Of a stretch of DNA of 64,000 bases, positions 51,998-60,580 are shown piece after piece. A model generated the notes under the pieces. It was not told where the DNA came from. It worked only from the letters and a program-made list of their open reading frames with translations, and did not search any database. The stretch is from NCBI GenBank assembly GCA_031549285.1, contig JAVBPZ010000009.1, positions 1-64,000 of the forward strand, written 5' to 3'. The DNA is from JAAYCI01 sp031549285. GTDB taxonomy: Bacteria; Bacillota; Clostridia; Oscillospirales; Ruminococcaceae. The translations under genes and the position numbers were made by a program. The first letter of the stretch is position 1, and each line of letters opens with the position of its first letter.

Positions 51998-52339
51998 TCA
52001 AACCAATTCAATGATGGCCATCGGCGCGGCATCGCCACGGCGCGGGCCAATTTTGGTAACGCGGGTATAGCCGCCGCTGCGGTCTGCATACTTTGGCGCG
52101 ATGGTATCAATAAGCTTCTTCGCCACATCCTCTTTGGTGATGTAAGAAAAGACCTGGCGCTTGGAGTGCAGGTCAGTCTCTTTGCCAATGGTAATCATCT
52201 TTTCCGCCATGGCGCGTACCTCTTTGGCACGGGTGACGGTGGTTTCAATCTTGCCGTTTTCAAACAGATAGGTGACCATGGCGCGCAGCATCGCTTTGCG
52301 GTTGTCACTGGCTCTGCCGAGTTTTCTGGTTCCTGGCAT
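51998..52339 (-). CDS. rplQ: 50S ribosomal protein L17
   Basis: At 113 aa this is the short bacterial L17, opening MPGTRKLGRASDNRKAMLRA and carrying the usual GRRGDAAPMAIIELV end. It binds 23S rRNA near the exit tunnel. It is the last gene of the superoperon, separated from rpoA by 219 bp that can fold strongly. The ATG at 52339 is preceded by AAAGGAGAGG. Confidence 0.97.
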   Translation of the reverse strand: MPGTRKLGRASDNRKAMLRAMVTYLFENGKIETTVTRAKEVRAMAEKMITIGKETDLHSKRQVFSYITKEDVAKKLIDTIAPKYADRSGGYTRVTKIGPRRGDAAPMAIIELV

Positions 52340-52375
52340 AGTATTTCCTCTCCTTTATGTGAGTTACACAGGCAT

Positions 52376-52504
52376 CTGTTCGAAAAAACAATCTTGCGCA
52401 TGTGTTTGGTAATAAGGCGCTAGGTTGTTTGGCTGCAAGAGCGGATGGACCCCATTTTTGGCAGCCAGGATTGTTTTTTCGAACAGCGGCAAACGTGTTT
52501 GCCG
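52376..52504. repeat. 18-bp inverted repeat and hairpin in the rpoA-rplQ spacer
   Basis: CTGTTCGAAAAAACAATC (52376-52393) is the exact reverse complement of 52469-52486, with 75 nt between. Next to it is an 8-bp hairpin CGGCAAAC-GT-GTTTGCCG (52487-52504). In the transcript these would form one long stem between rpoA and rplQ. It may be a small inserted element or an RNA processing or attenuation site. Confidence 0.6.
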
Positions 52505-52558
52505 CCGGGCGGGTATGGCACCGCCGTTCTTGTGCTGCCAGCCATACGCTGGCGTAAA

Positions 52559-53512
52559 TTATTCTTCCTCGCTGGCGAGGCTGAAGCCCAAGGAATGCAG
52601 CTTTTCAATGACTTCTTCCAGGCTCTTGCGGCCCAGGTTGCGTACCTTCATCATGTCTTCCTCGGTCTTGTTAACCAAATCTTCGACCGTATTGATGCCG
52701 GCGCGTTTCAGGCAGTTGAAGCTGCGAACCGATAGATCCAGTTCCTCAATGGTCATTTCCAACGCTTTTTCCTTGCCTTTGTCGTCCTTTTCCACCATGA
52801 TTTCGGTATCCATGGCTTCCTGCGACAGGTTGACAAACAGGTTCAAATGCTCGGTCATGATGCGGGCCGCCAGGCTGACGGCTTCCTGTGCGCTAGAGGT
52901 GCCGTCGGTCCACACCTCTATAGACAGCTTATCGTAGTCGGTGATCTGGCCCACACGGGTGTTTTCCACCGTGTAGTTCACCTTGTCCACCGGGGTATAA
53001 ATGCTGTCCACCGGAATGGAACCGAGACCTGCTTCATCGGCACCCGCCTTGTTGCGTTCCGCCGGAACATAGCCGCGGCCTTTGTCAAAGGTAAGATCCA
53101 TGATGAGGCGCGCATTCTCAGACAGGGAAGCAATGTGCAGCGCCGGGTTTAAAATTTCAATGTCGGCGTCCTGCTGGATATCGCCGGCGGTTACCTCACA
53201 TTCGCCCGATGCCTCGATGCGAACGGTCTTTGGCCCGTCGGTGAACAATTTCGCGTTGATGCCTTTGATGTTCAGCACAATCTCGGTCACATCTTCTTTG
53301 ATGCCCTCAATAGTGGAAAACTCATGCACAACACCGTCTATTTTAACACTCGTTACCGCGACACCGGGCAGCGAAGAAAGCAGGATGCGACGCAAACTGT
53401 TCCCAAGGGTGGTTCCAAACCCGCGCTCCAGCGGCTCCACCACAAAGGTACCATAACGGCCATCGGGGGACAGCTGGGCGGTTTCGATCCTCGGGCGTTC
53501 TATTTCCATCAT
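52559..53512 (-). CDS. rpoA: DNA-directed RNA polymerase subunit alpha
   Basis: The 317-aa alpha subunit dimerises to start RNA polymerase assembly and its C-terminal domain binds UP elements and activators. The N-terminal domain (RGFGTTLGNSLRRILLSSLPG) and the C-terminal domain (ELDLSVRSFNCLKRAGINTV, then VRNLGRKSLEEV) are intact. The start is taken as ATG 53512, with GGAGG 8 nt upstream; the frame extends to 53527 without an SD. Confidence 0.97.
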   Translation of the reverse strand: MMEIERPRIETAQLSPDGRYGTFVVEPLERGFGTTLGNSLRRILLSSLPGVAVTSVKIDGVVHEFSTIEGIKEDVTEIVLNIKGINAKLFTDGPKTVRIEASGECEVTAGDIQQDADIEILNPALHIASLSENARLIMDLTFDKGRGYVPAERNKAGADEAGLGSIPVDSIYTPVDKVNYTVENTRVGQITDYDKLSIEVWTDGTSSAQEAVSLAARIMTEHLNLFVNLSQEAMDTEIMVEKDDKGKEKALEMTIEELDLSVRSFNCLKRAGINTVEDLVNKTEEDMMKVRNLGRKSLEEVIEKLHSLGFSLASEEE

Positions 53513-53583
53513 ATGTAAACCCTCCAATAACGAAGGACGATGTGATCATCCCTCCATTTTATGCGGAAACCGTGCTGGGTGGG

Positions 53584-54210
53584 TTATTTGGAATATAGCT
53601 CGACAATCAAATGCTCCTCGATGTCGAAGTCGATATCCTCACGCTCGGGCAGCTTGTCAATGGCGACAGACATTTTCTCGGTGTCTTTTGCCATCCAGGC
53701 CGGCACAGGGCGCGCCTCGTTTTTTTCGACACTTTCTTTGATTTTGCCGCAGTCGGTAGACTTCACGGCAACCTTGTCGCCCTCTTTCACCAGGTACGAG
53801 GGGATATCCACGATTTTCCCGTTCACATTAAAATGGCGGTGCAGCACCAGCTGGCGCGCTTCCTTGCGGCTCATGGCAAAGCCCGCGCGGTACACCACGT
53901 TGTCCAGACGGGTCTCCAGTATACGCAGCAGGTTTTCACCGGTGATGCCGGTTTTGCGCTCGGCCATCACAAAGTATTTGGCAAACTGGCTCTCCAAAAC
54001 GCCATAATAGCGTTTTGCTTTTTGTTTTGCGCGCAACTGCAGGCCATACTCCGAGACCTTTTTGCGCATCTGGTTCTGGCCATGCTGCCCCGGCACAAAA
54101 GCACGGCGGCTCATAGCACATTTTTCAGAGTAGCAGCGGTCCCCTTTCAGGAACAGCTTTTGGTTTTCGCGGCGGCACAGCCGGCACACGGCACCTGTAT
54201 ATCTTGCCAT
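53584..54210 (-). CDS. rpsD: 30S ribosomal protein S4, zinc-binding form
   Basis: This 208-aa primary 16S rRNA-binding protein nucleates 30S assembly. The N-terminus MARYTGAVCRLCRRE and the following CYSEKC give four cysteines of the zinc-binding (C+) S4 type. The S4 RNA-binding domain (LDNVVYRAGFAMSRKEARQL) is present. The start is ATG 54210, behind GGAGGAG, rather than the longer frame to 54261 that overlaps rpsK. Confidence 0.97.
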   Translation of the reverse strand: MARYTGAVCRLCRRENQKLFLKGDRCYSEKCAMSRRAFVPGQHGQNQMRKKVSEYGLQLRAKQKAKRYYGVLESQFAKYFVMAERKTGITGENLLRILETRLDNVVYRAGFAMSRKEARQLVLHRHFNVNGKIVDIPSYLVKEGDKVAVKSTDCGKIKESVEKNEARPVPAWMAKDTEKMSVAIDKLPEREDIDFDIEEHLIVELYSK

Positions 54211-54230
54211 AGGTTTTACTCCTCCTTCAA

Positions 54231-54638
54231 CTAAATGCGGCGGCGCTTTGGCGGGCGGCAACCGTTGTGGGGCACCGGGGTAACGTCTTTAATCATGTTC
54301 ACTTCCAGCCCGGTCGCCTGCAGGGCACGGATAGCCGCTTCACGGCCAGAGCCTGGTCCCTTTACGTACACCTCTACGCTCTTCATGCCGTGCTCAATGG
54401 CTGTTTTAGCCGCAACCTCGGCGGCGGTCTGCGCAGCAAACGGGGTAGACTTGCGCGAGCCACGAAAACCCAGCCCGCCGGAAGACGCCCAGCTGATAGC
54501 ATTGCCATTCACATCGGTAATGGTAACGATGGTGTTGTTGAAGGTGGACTGAATATGCGCGGCACCGCGCTCGATATTTTTGCGCTCCCGGCGTTTGGTG
54601 CGGGTGGCGCCCTTCTTTGCAGAAGCCTTTGTAGCCAT
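54231..54638 (-). CDS. rpsK: 30S ribosomal protein S11
   Basis: This 135-aa protein of the 30S platform has the conserved AAHIQSTFNNTIVTITD and the C-terminal VTPVPHNGCRPPKRRR. The basic N-terminal stretch is typical. GGAGGAAACAA precedes ATG 54638. Confidence 0.97.
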   Translation of the reverse strand: MATKASAKKGATRTKRRERKNIERGAAHIQSTFNNTIVTITDVNGNAISWASSGGLGFRGSRKSTPFAAQTAAEVAAKTAIEHGMKSVEVYVKGPGSGREAAIRALQATGLEVNMIKDVTPVPHNGCRPPKRRRI

Positions 54639-54651
54639 TTGTTTCCTCCTA

Positions 54652-55020
54652 CTACTTCTTCTTGTTCGCGACCGTACGCTTCGGCCCTTTGCGGGTGCGG
54701 GCGTTGGTCTTGGTGCGTTGGCCGCGGACGGGCAGGCCCTTGCGGTGGCGCATGCCGCGGTAGCTCTGAATCTCGGTCAGGCGCTTGATATCCAGCGCCA
54801 CGCTGCGGCGCAAATCACCCTCTACCGAAAGGTTCTGCTCAATATATTCGCGGATCTTACCCTCTTCCTCCTGGGTCAGGTCCTTCACCCGGGTGTCTGG
54901 GCTGATACCAGTTGCGCTGAGAATTTTGTTCGATGTGGTACGGCCGATCCCAAAAATGTAGGTCAGGCCAATCTCCACCCGTTTTTCGCGCGGCAGGTCA
55001 ACTCCGGAAATACGTGCCAT
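54652..55020 (-). CDS. rpsM: 30S ribosomal protein S13
   Basis: This 122-aa 30S head protein contacts the P-site tRNA and forms bridge B1 with the large subunit. It opens MARISGVDLPREKRVEIGL and ends in the basic GLPVRGQRTKTNARTRKGP tail. AGGAGG precedes ATG 55020. Confidence 0.97.
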   Translation of the reverse strand: MARISGVDLPREKRVEIGLTYIFGIGRTTSNKILSATGISPDTRVKDLTQEEEGKIREYIEQNLSVEGDLRRSVALDIKRLTEIQSYRGMRHRKGLPVRGQRTKTNARTRKGPKRTVANKKK

Positions 55021-55088
55021 GCTGTCTGTACACCTCCTATATTGTTCCGTTGTGTCTTTTGTTTACGTGTTTGCGGCGCATGGGGCGG

Positions 55089-55202
55089 TTAGCCCTGGCG
55101 CTGTTTATGTTTCGGGTTTTGGCAGATGACCATCACCCGGCCCTTGCGCTTAATGACCTTGCATTTTTCGCACATGGGTTTCACCGAAGGTTTCACTTTC
55201 AT
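55089..55202 (-). CDS. rpmJ: 50S ribosomal protein L36
   Basis: This 37-aa protein, too short for most gene finders, reads MKVKPSVKPMCEKCKVIKRK then a GRVMVICQNPKHKQRQG end. Its C-x2-C, C and H ligands form the zinc ribbon of the C+ L36. AAAGGAGG lies upstream of ATG 55202. It occupies its classical place between infA and rpsM. Confidence 0.96.
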   Translation of the reverse strand: MKVKPSVKPMCEKCKVIKRKGRVMVICQNPKHKQRQG

Positions 55203-55267
55203 GTCTTTTGCCTCCTTTACGTGGCGCCCCGAAATAGCTCAGAGCAAAATCTGTTTTTCGTATGCGT

Positions 55268-55486
55268 TTATTTCGTGCGCCAGGTGATGCGCCCTTTGGT
55301 CAAATCATAGGGCGACATCTCTACCGTGACCTTGTCACCAGGCAGGATGCGAATGAAATTCATGCGCAACTTGCCTGAAATATGCGCAAGCAGTACGTGC
55401 CCGTTTTCCAGCTCTACCTTGAACATGGCGTTCGGCATCGCTTCCAATACGGTGCCCTCTACTTCAATGACATCTTCCTTTGACAA
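55268..55486 (-). CDS. infA: translation initiation factor IF-1
   Basis: This 72-aa OB-fold protein occupies the A site during initiation. The core SKEDVIEVEGTVLEAMPNAM and the DLTKGRITWR end are standard. The start is TTG 55486, which gives the exact family length and has GAGGAGG 8 nt upstream; an in-frame extension to 55531 would add 15 atypical residues. Confidence 0.96.
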   Translation of the reverse strand: MSKEDVIEVEGTVLEAMPNAMFKVELENGHVLLAHISGKLRMNFIRILPGDKVTVEMSPYDLTKGRITWRTK

Positions 55487-55499
55487 GCTCGGCGCCTCC

Positions 55500-55778
55500 T
55501 CACGTTTGGGTTTGTGCCCCGCTGCCGGCAAGCCAAGCTGCCAGGGCCTTTTTCAGTTCGGTGTCGGTTGCCGTCTCGGCGGCGGACAAGATGGTTTTCG
55601 TGGGGTTAATATGCCGCAGATTTTTGGGTTTTGGCTGCGCCAGCGGGCGCGTTTCGCCGTTTGCCAGCAGTACCTTCTCCCCTACAAACCCAACTACAAC
55701 ATATGCTTTTCCCACATCGCGTCCGGCGCGGCTTTGTACAACCTGGCCCATTACAATCTCCACGCACGCACCTGCCAT
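55500..55778 (-). CDS. KOW-domain RNA-binding protein
   Basis: This roughly 85-92-aa protein has a KOW/L14e-like beta-barrel (GQVVQSRAGRDVGKAYVVVG) and a helical C-terminal tail. Clostridia conserve such a gene between map and infA; it is thought to bind rRNA, but the role is unknown. The start is uncertain: ATG 55778 lies 1 nt after the map stop, while GTG 55763 and ATG 55751 have better placed SD-like sequences. Confidence 0.82.
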   Translation of the reverse strand: MAGACVEIVMGQVVQSRAGRDVGKAYVVVGFVGEKVLLANGETRPLAQPKPKNLRHINPTKTILSAAETATDTELKKALAAWLAGSGAQTQT

Positions 55779-55779
55779 T

Positions 55780-56529
55780 CTACCATTTCGTTAGGATAAG
55801 CGGGCCATCCTTGGTGATGGCTATGGTATGCTCGAAGTGGGCGGAAAGACCGCCGTCTGTGGTCTTTACAGTCCATCCGTCGGCAAGGACATGGATATCG
55901 TAACCCTTTTCGTTAATCATGGGCTCGATGGCAATGGTCATGCCGGGAACCAGGCGCGGTCCATGGCCGGGGGTACCGTAGTTTGGAATCTCGGGTGCCT
56001 CGTGCAGCTCCCGGCCGATGCCGTGCCCAACATAGGCCCGAACAACCGAGAAACCGTTCGCCTCCACAAAGCTTTGTACCGCGTGGCCTATATCCCCTAC
56101 CCGTGCGCCGGCCTCGGCCGCCGCAATTCCCTTAAACAGGGACTCACGTGTCACCGAAAGCAGGCGTTGGGCCTCGTCGCTAACCTGCCCACAGCAGAAG
56201 GTACAAGCGTTGTCGCCGTGAAACCCATCCAGCACGGCCCCGGTGTCAATGGAAACAATATCGCCTTCCTGCAGCACACAGCTTTTGGACGGAATACCAT
56301 GGATAACCGTGTCGTTCACCGAAGTGCAGGCGCTGGCGGGAAACCCGCCATATCCCTTAAAGTTTGGCCGCGCGCCGTGGGACAAGATGTAATCATACAC
56401 CGCCTTGTCGATATCGGCGGTGGTGGCGCCAGGTTTCACCAGGGCGCCACCGGCAGCCAATGCTCCAGAAGAAACTTCACACGCGCGGCGCATTTTTTCC
56501 AGCTCCGCCGGCGTTTTCACCCCGATCAA
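55780..56529 (-). CDS. map: type I methionine aminopeptidase
   Basis: This 249-aa dimetal hydrolase removes the initiator methionine from nascent proteins. The metal ligands lie in SIDTGAVLDGFHGDNACTF, YVGHGIGRELHE, TIAIEPM and the last Glu of GLSAHFEHT. The TTG start at 56529 overlaps the adk stop by 4 nt, so translation is coupled; GAGGGG lies upstream. Confidence 0.96.
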   Translation of the reverse strand: MIGVKTPAELEKMRRACEVSSGALAAGGALVKPGATTADIDKAVYDYILSHGARPNFKGYGGFPASACTSVNDTVIHGIPSKSCVLQEGDIVSIDTGAVLDGFHGDNACTFCCGQVSDEAQRLLSVTRESLFKGIAAAEAGARVGDIGHAVQSFVEANGFSVVRAYVGHGIGRELHEAPEIPNYGTPGHGPRLVPGMTIAIEPMINEKGYDIHVLADGWTVKTTDGGLSAHFEHTIAITKDGPLILTKW

Positions 56530-57164
56530 GACAACCCCTCCAGCACGGCAAAAACGCTTTTTCTAGTTTCCTCCACGCTTTTTTCACCGTGGATAACTGC
56601 CAGCTTGCCACGCTGCTGGTAAAACTTGATCAAGGGTTCGGTCTGCTCGTGGTAAGTGGCAAGCCGCGATAAAATGGTCTCTGGCTCGTCATCCTTGCGG
56701 ATAATCAGCCTGCCGCCGCAGCGGTCGCAGATATCGGGCAGCTTGCTGGGTTTGTAAATAGTGTGGTAGGATGCGCCGCAATTCTCGCACACACGCCGGC
56801 CGGACAAGCGCTTCACAATATCATCGTCGGTCACCTCAATATCGATGACCAGATCAATGTTCACGCCCATAGATTCCAGCGCCTCGGCCTGCGCCACTGT
56901 GCGCGGTACACCATCCAGGATAAATCCTTTTTGCGCATCGGGCTGCTGCATCCGCTCGCGGATTACATCAATAATCACTTCGTCCGGCACCAACTCGCCC
57001 GCATCCATGTAACTTTTGGCCTTTTTGCCAGTCTGGGTTTGATCGCGCACCGCCTCGCGCAGGATATTCCCGGTGGACAGCGCAGGGATTCCAAACGCAT
57101 CACAGATAAACTCTGCCTGGGTGCCTTTGCCGGCACCCGGAGCACCCAAAAGGATCAGGTTCAC
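56526..57164 (-). CDS. adk: adenylate kinase, zinc-containing
   Basis: This 212-aa enzyme equilibrates ATP, ADP and AMP. The P-loop GAPGAGKGTQ opens the protein and FILDGVPRT is in the AMP site. The LID carries CENCG and CDRCG, so it is the zinc-binding Gram-positive type. The start is GTG 57164 with AAAGGGGAT upstream. Confidence 0.97.
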   Translation of the reverse strand: MNLILLGAPGAGKGTQAEFICDAFGIPALSTGNILREAVRDQTQTGKKAKSYMDAGELVPDEVIIDVIRERMQQPDAQKGFILDGVPRTVAQAEALESMGVNIDLVIDIEVTDDDIVKRLSGRRVCENCGASYHTIYKPSKLPDICDRCGGRLIIRKDDEPETILSRLATYHEQTEPLIKFYQQRGKLAVIHGEKSVEETRKSVFAVLEGLS

Positions 57165-57213
57165 AGTTGTTATCCCCTTTCGGCAAAAACTGTACCTCGG
57201 CCAAATCCAGCGG

Positions 57214-58539
57214 TTATTCTAAGAAGCCTTTGTGGTGGCGCATCAGCATGAAGCTTTCCAAACTGCGGGTGGTATCCAGCGCCACACCGACCACGATGAG
57301 CAATGAAGTGCCGCCCAGCTGGATGTTGATACTGGTCAGGTTCCCCAGAACGATGGGCCCAACCGCAACCACCACCAGGAAAATTGCGCCAATCAATGTC
57401 ACCTTGTTAATTACCTTCGAGATAAACTCGCTGGTGGGCTTGCCCGGGCGAATACCCGGAATGGCACCATTGTTTTTCTTGATATTGTTCGCAATTTCTA
57501 TGGGGTTGTAGGTAATGGCCACATAGAAGTAATTGAACGCGATGATGAGCAGGGTATAGATAAGCGCATATGCCCAGCCGTTGTATTGGAAGCCATGCAG
57601 GATGGTATACCAAACCGGATGATCCGCCTGCGTAGGATTGAAAAAGCGCAGGATGGTGGCCGGGATGCTGGTGAGCGCCGAGGCGAAAATGATGGGCATA
57701 ACGCCGGACATATTCACCTTGATGGGAATGTGGCTGCTTTGGCCGCCGTACATCTTGCGGCCCACTACCTTTTTGGCGTACTGCACCGGAATGCGGCGCT
57801 CTGCATTGTTCAGGATAACCACCAGCACCACCGCCGCCAGGGCCAATAACCCAATGAGCGGTAACCAGATATAAATCAGCGGGTTCTCCTTCGCCATGTC
57901 CAGATATCCGCTAATCGAGGTTCCAACGCCGCTCCACCGGGAAATAATACCCGCGAAGATCAGCATGGAGATGCCGTTACCAATGCCGCGCTGGTCTATC
58001 TGCTCACCCAGCCACATCAGCAGCATGCTGCCGGCGGTAAAGGTGAACACAATGACGACGGCGGAAAAAACCTGTGCAAACATATTCGGGTCTGCGCCGG
58101 CGGCGGGAATGCCATATTTCAGCGCGCCGGAGTTGCGCACGATGAAATAATACCCGACACCCAGCACCGCGGCCAATGCCGCGCCCACAAAACGGGTGAC
58201 CTTGTTGAATTTTTTCTGCCCTTCCGGCCCTTCTTTGCGCATGCGCTCCAGTGCGGGAATAGCCACCGCCAGCAGCTGCATGATGATGGAAGAGTTGATG
58301 TACGGCTGCACGCCCAGGGCAAAGATGGAAGCGCTGGACAACGCGCCGCCGGTCATGAAATCAGCAAAACTAAGCATATCACCGGCATTTGCGTCGATGA
58401 TATTTTTCATCATGCTGGCGTCCACAAACGGGACCGGCACCGAAATGCCAAACCGGAAAATGACGATAATGAGCAACGTGAAAAGAATCCGTTTGCGCAG
58501 ATCTTCAATTTTCCATGCGTTGCGGAATGTTGCAAACAA
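57214..58539 (-). CDS. secY: protein translocase subunit SecY
   Basis: This 441-aa protein forms the channel of the Sec translocon with ten transmembrane helices. The N-terminal RNAWKIEDLRKRILFTL, the second-helix plug region and GIRPGKPTSEF loop are typical. The start is TTG 58539, placed 1 nt after the rplO stop, with GAGGTGAT overlapping the end of rplO, so it is translationally coupled. Confidence 0.96.
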   Translation of the reverse strand: MFATFRNAWKIEDLRKRILFTLLIIVIFRFGISVPVPFVDASMMKNIIDANAGDMLSFADFMTGGALSSASIFALGVQPYINSSIIMQLLAVAIPALERMRKEGPEGQKKFNKVTRFVGAALAAVLGVGYYFIVRNSGALKYGIPAAGADPNMFAQVFSAVVIVFTFTAGSMLLMWLGEQIDQRGIGNGISMLIFAGIISRWSGVGTSISGYLDMAKENPLIYIWLPLIGLLALAAVVLVVILNNAERRIPVQYAKKVVGRKMYGGQSSHIPIKVNMSGVMPIIFASALTSIPATILRFFNPTQADHPVWYTILHGFQYNGWAYALIYTLLIIAFNYFYVAITYNPIEIANNIKKNNGAIPGIRPGKPTSEFISKVINKVTLIGAIFLVVVAVGPIVLGNLTSINIQLGGTSLLIVVGVALDTTRSLESFMLMRHHKGFLE

Positions 58540-58540
58540 T

Positions 58541-58978
58541 TTAAATCACCTCGGCCTTCCCGCCTGCCTTCTCTATCTTCTCCTTCGCGGAGGCGGAATA
58601 GGCGGCAAGTTTCACGTTCAGGGCTTTGGTCACCTCGCCGTCGCCCAGCACCTTCACGCCGTCCTGCGGTTTCTTGATGATGCCTTTTTCCAAAAGAGCT
58701 TTGGTGTCGACGGTGCTGCCAGCTTTGAATATCTCAAGGTCGCCCACCTTGACGAGAGTATAATGCGTGGCAAAGATATTGTTAAAACCGCGCTTGGGCA
58801 GCCGACGCTGCAGCGGCATCTGGCCGCCTTCAAACCCGGCAGGTTTAGAACCGGAACGCGCTTTCTGGCCTTTGTGGCCATAACCGGCGGTTTTGCCGTT
58901 GCCGCTGCCGTGGCCGCGGCCTTTGCGCTTCGCCGCTTTATTTGTGCCTGGTGCGGGAGCCAATTCATGTAGCTTCAA
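58541..58978 (-). CDS. rplO: 50S ribosomal protein L15
   Basis: This 145-aa late-assembly protein of the large subunit starts KLHELAPAPGTNKAAKRKGR and has the Gly-rich, basic extension typical of L15. The start is TTG 58978, with GGAGGTG 7 nt upstream; the in-frame extension to 59014 lacks an SD. Confidence 0.95.
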   Translation of the reverse strand: MKLHELAPAPGTNKAAKRKGRGHGSGNGKTAGYGHKGQKARSGSKPAGFEGGQMPLQRRLPKRGFNNIFATHYTLVKVGDLEIFKAGSTVDTKALLEKGIIKKPQDGVKVLGDGEVTKALNVKLAAYSASAKEKIEKAGGKAEVI

Positions 58979-58997
58979 TGCGTTGCACCTCCTTTTC

Positions 58998-59675
58998 CTA
59001 CGCTTTGCGAACATCCAGAAGGAATGCTATTTTTGCGATCTTGCCGTTCGTGGCGCCGTTGTCCGGCTGGAAGGTCACATCCCCGGCCTGTTTCAGGCCC
59101 AGGCTGTGCGCCACCGCTATCTGCGCCTGGTTGCGGCCGGTCAGGCCACGTTTCATAATAATCTTCAGCGTACCGGCCTTCGGGACCTTGTCAATTTTTC
59201 TCTCGGCCTTTTTACGGTCGGAAACCTTCACCACGGCGCCCTTCTTCGCGTCGGCCTTCTTGTCATCGGCCTTTTTGGCGGCCTCTGCTTTTGCGGCAGG
59301 CTTTTTGTCGTCGGTCTTCGGGGCCGCCTTTGCAGCAGGTTTCTTTTCCGCAGCCGGTTTCGCTGTAGCTTTTTCAGCCACCGGTTTTGCCGCAGCGGGC
59401 TTTTTCTCCGCAGCCGGTTTTTCGGCAGCAGTTTTGGCGGCGGCAGGTTTCTTTTCCGCAGCCGGCTTTGCAGCGGCCGGTTTCTTTTCCGCCGGGGTCT
59501 TCGCAGCAGCCGGTTTCGCTGCCGGTTTTGTCGCAGCATCTGCTTTCGGAGCGGCAGCTTTCGCTTTAGAGGCGGCCGCTGCCTTTGGCGCGGCCTTTTC
59601 AGCAGCGACCTTCGCAGCCGGGGCTTTTTTCTCGGCGGGCTTTGCAGCGGCGCCGGTCTTTTTCTCTTCTGCCAT
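58998..59675 (-). CDS. rpmD: 50S ribosomal protein L30 with long Ala/Lys/Pro N-terminal tail
   Basis: The last 59 residues (from AGTLKIIMKRGLTGRNQ) match L30, whose normal bacterial length is about 60 aa. In front lies a tail of about 166 residues made almost only of Ala, Lys, Pro, Glu and Thr, with repeated AAEKKPAAAKP units resembling histone H1 tails. The frame is open throughout and ATG 59675 has a strong AAAGGAGG, so the tail is part of the gene, not an artefact of start choice. No SD precedes the L30 core itself. The tail should be disordered and highly cationic, possibly binding rRNA or DNA; its role is unknown. Confidence 0.9.
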   Translation of the reverse strand: MAEEKKTGAAAKPAEKKAPAAKVAAEKAAPKAAAASKAKAAAPKADAATKPAAKPAAAKTPAEKKPAAAKPAAEKKPAAAKTAAEKPAAEKKPAAAKPVAEKATAKPAAEKKPAAKAAPKTDDKKPAAKAEAAKKADDKKADAKKGAVVKVSDRKKAERKIDKVPKAGTLKIIMKRGLTGRNQAQIAVAHSLGLKQAGDVTFQPDNGATNGKIAKIAFLLDVRKA

Positions 59676-59690
59676 CAGTGCTGCCTCCTT

Positions 59691-60191
59691 TTAGTTAAAT
59701 ATTTCCTGAACGGTTTTGCCGCGTTTCGCAGCCACCGATTCAGCGCTTACCATTCCCATAAGACCATTCATGGTGGCGGTCACCACATTGATGGGGTTGT
59801 TGGAACGGATGCATTTGGTACGAATATCCTTGATGCCGGCGGCCTCGACCACCGCACGCACAGGCCCACCCGCGATAACGCCGGTACCGGCAGCTGCCGG
59901 CCGCAGCAAAACACGTCCGGCGCCAAACTTGCCGACTGTTTCATGCGGAATGGTGGTGCCGCGCAACGGAATGCGCACAATATTTTTCTTCGCATCTTCA
60001 ATGCCTTTGCGGATTGCCTCGGGCACTTCGCCCGCTTTACCGATGCCGAACCCTACGATGCCGGCGCCGTCGCCCACCACAACCAAAGCGGAGAATTTGA
60101 AAATGCGGCCACCTTTGACCGTTTTGGAAACGCGGTTGATATGCACCACTGTTTCCTGTAAATCCATGGTAGATGCGTCCAGTATTTCCAT
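59691..60191 (-). CDS. rpsE: 30S ribosomal protein S5
   Basis: This 166-aa 30S protein acts in mRNA unwinding at entry and accuracy of decoding. The double-stranded RNA-binding fold (RVSKTVKGGRIFKFSALVVV) and the C-terminal domain are intact. The start is ATG 60191, behind GGAGG; a GTG at 60206 has no SD and overlaps rplR. Confidence 0.96.
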   Translation of the reverse strand: MEILDASTMDLQETVVHINRVSKTVKGGRIFKFSALVVVGDGAGIVGFGIGKAGEVPEAIRKGIEDAKKNIVRIPLRGTTIPHETVGKFGAGRVLLRPAAAGTGVIAGGPVRAVVEAAGIKDIRTKCIRSNNPINVVTATMNGLMGMVSAESVAAKRGKTVQEIFN

Positions 60192-60202
60192 TCTATCCTC
60201 CT

Positions 60203-60562
60203 TCACAGCTGTAGGCCGCCCTCGCGGGCGCCCTCGGCCAGTGCCTTTACACGGCCGTGGTACACATAGCCGCCGCGGTCAAAGACCACCTGCTTAATGC
60301 CTTTTTCAAGGGCCTTTTTGGCCACTTCTTTGCCGATTTTGTTCGCGGCCTCGGCGTTGCCGCCGTACTCTTTGAATGCTTTATCCAGGCTGGATGCGGA
60401 CACCAGCGTAGTGCCGGAAACGTCGTCGATGATCTGCGCATAAATGTGCTTGCCGGAGCGGAACACATCCAAACGCGGGCACTCTGCCGTTCCCGAAATC
60501 TTGCCGCGTACACGGCGATGGCGGCGAAGCCGAGCCACATTTTTGTCGGGTTTATTGACCAT
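60203..60562 (-). CDS. rplR: 50S ribosomal protein L18
   Basis: This 119-aa 5S rRNA-binding protein shows RLRRHRRVRGKISGTAE and the end HGRVKALAEGAREGGLQ. It forms the central protuberance with L5. GAAGGAG precedes ATG 60562. Confidence 0.96.
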   Translation of the reverse strand: MVNKPDKNVARLRRHRRVRGKISGTAECPRLDVFRSGKHIYAQIIDDVSGTTLVSASSLDKAFKEYGGNAEAANKIGKEVAKKALEKGIKQVVFDRGGYVYHGRVKALAEGAREGGLQL

Positions 60563-60580
60563 GTTGTTTCACTCCTTCCT

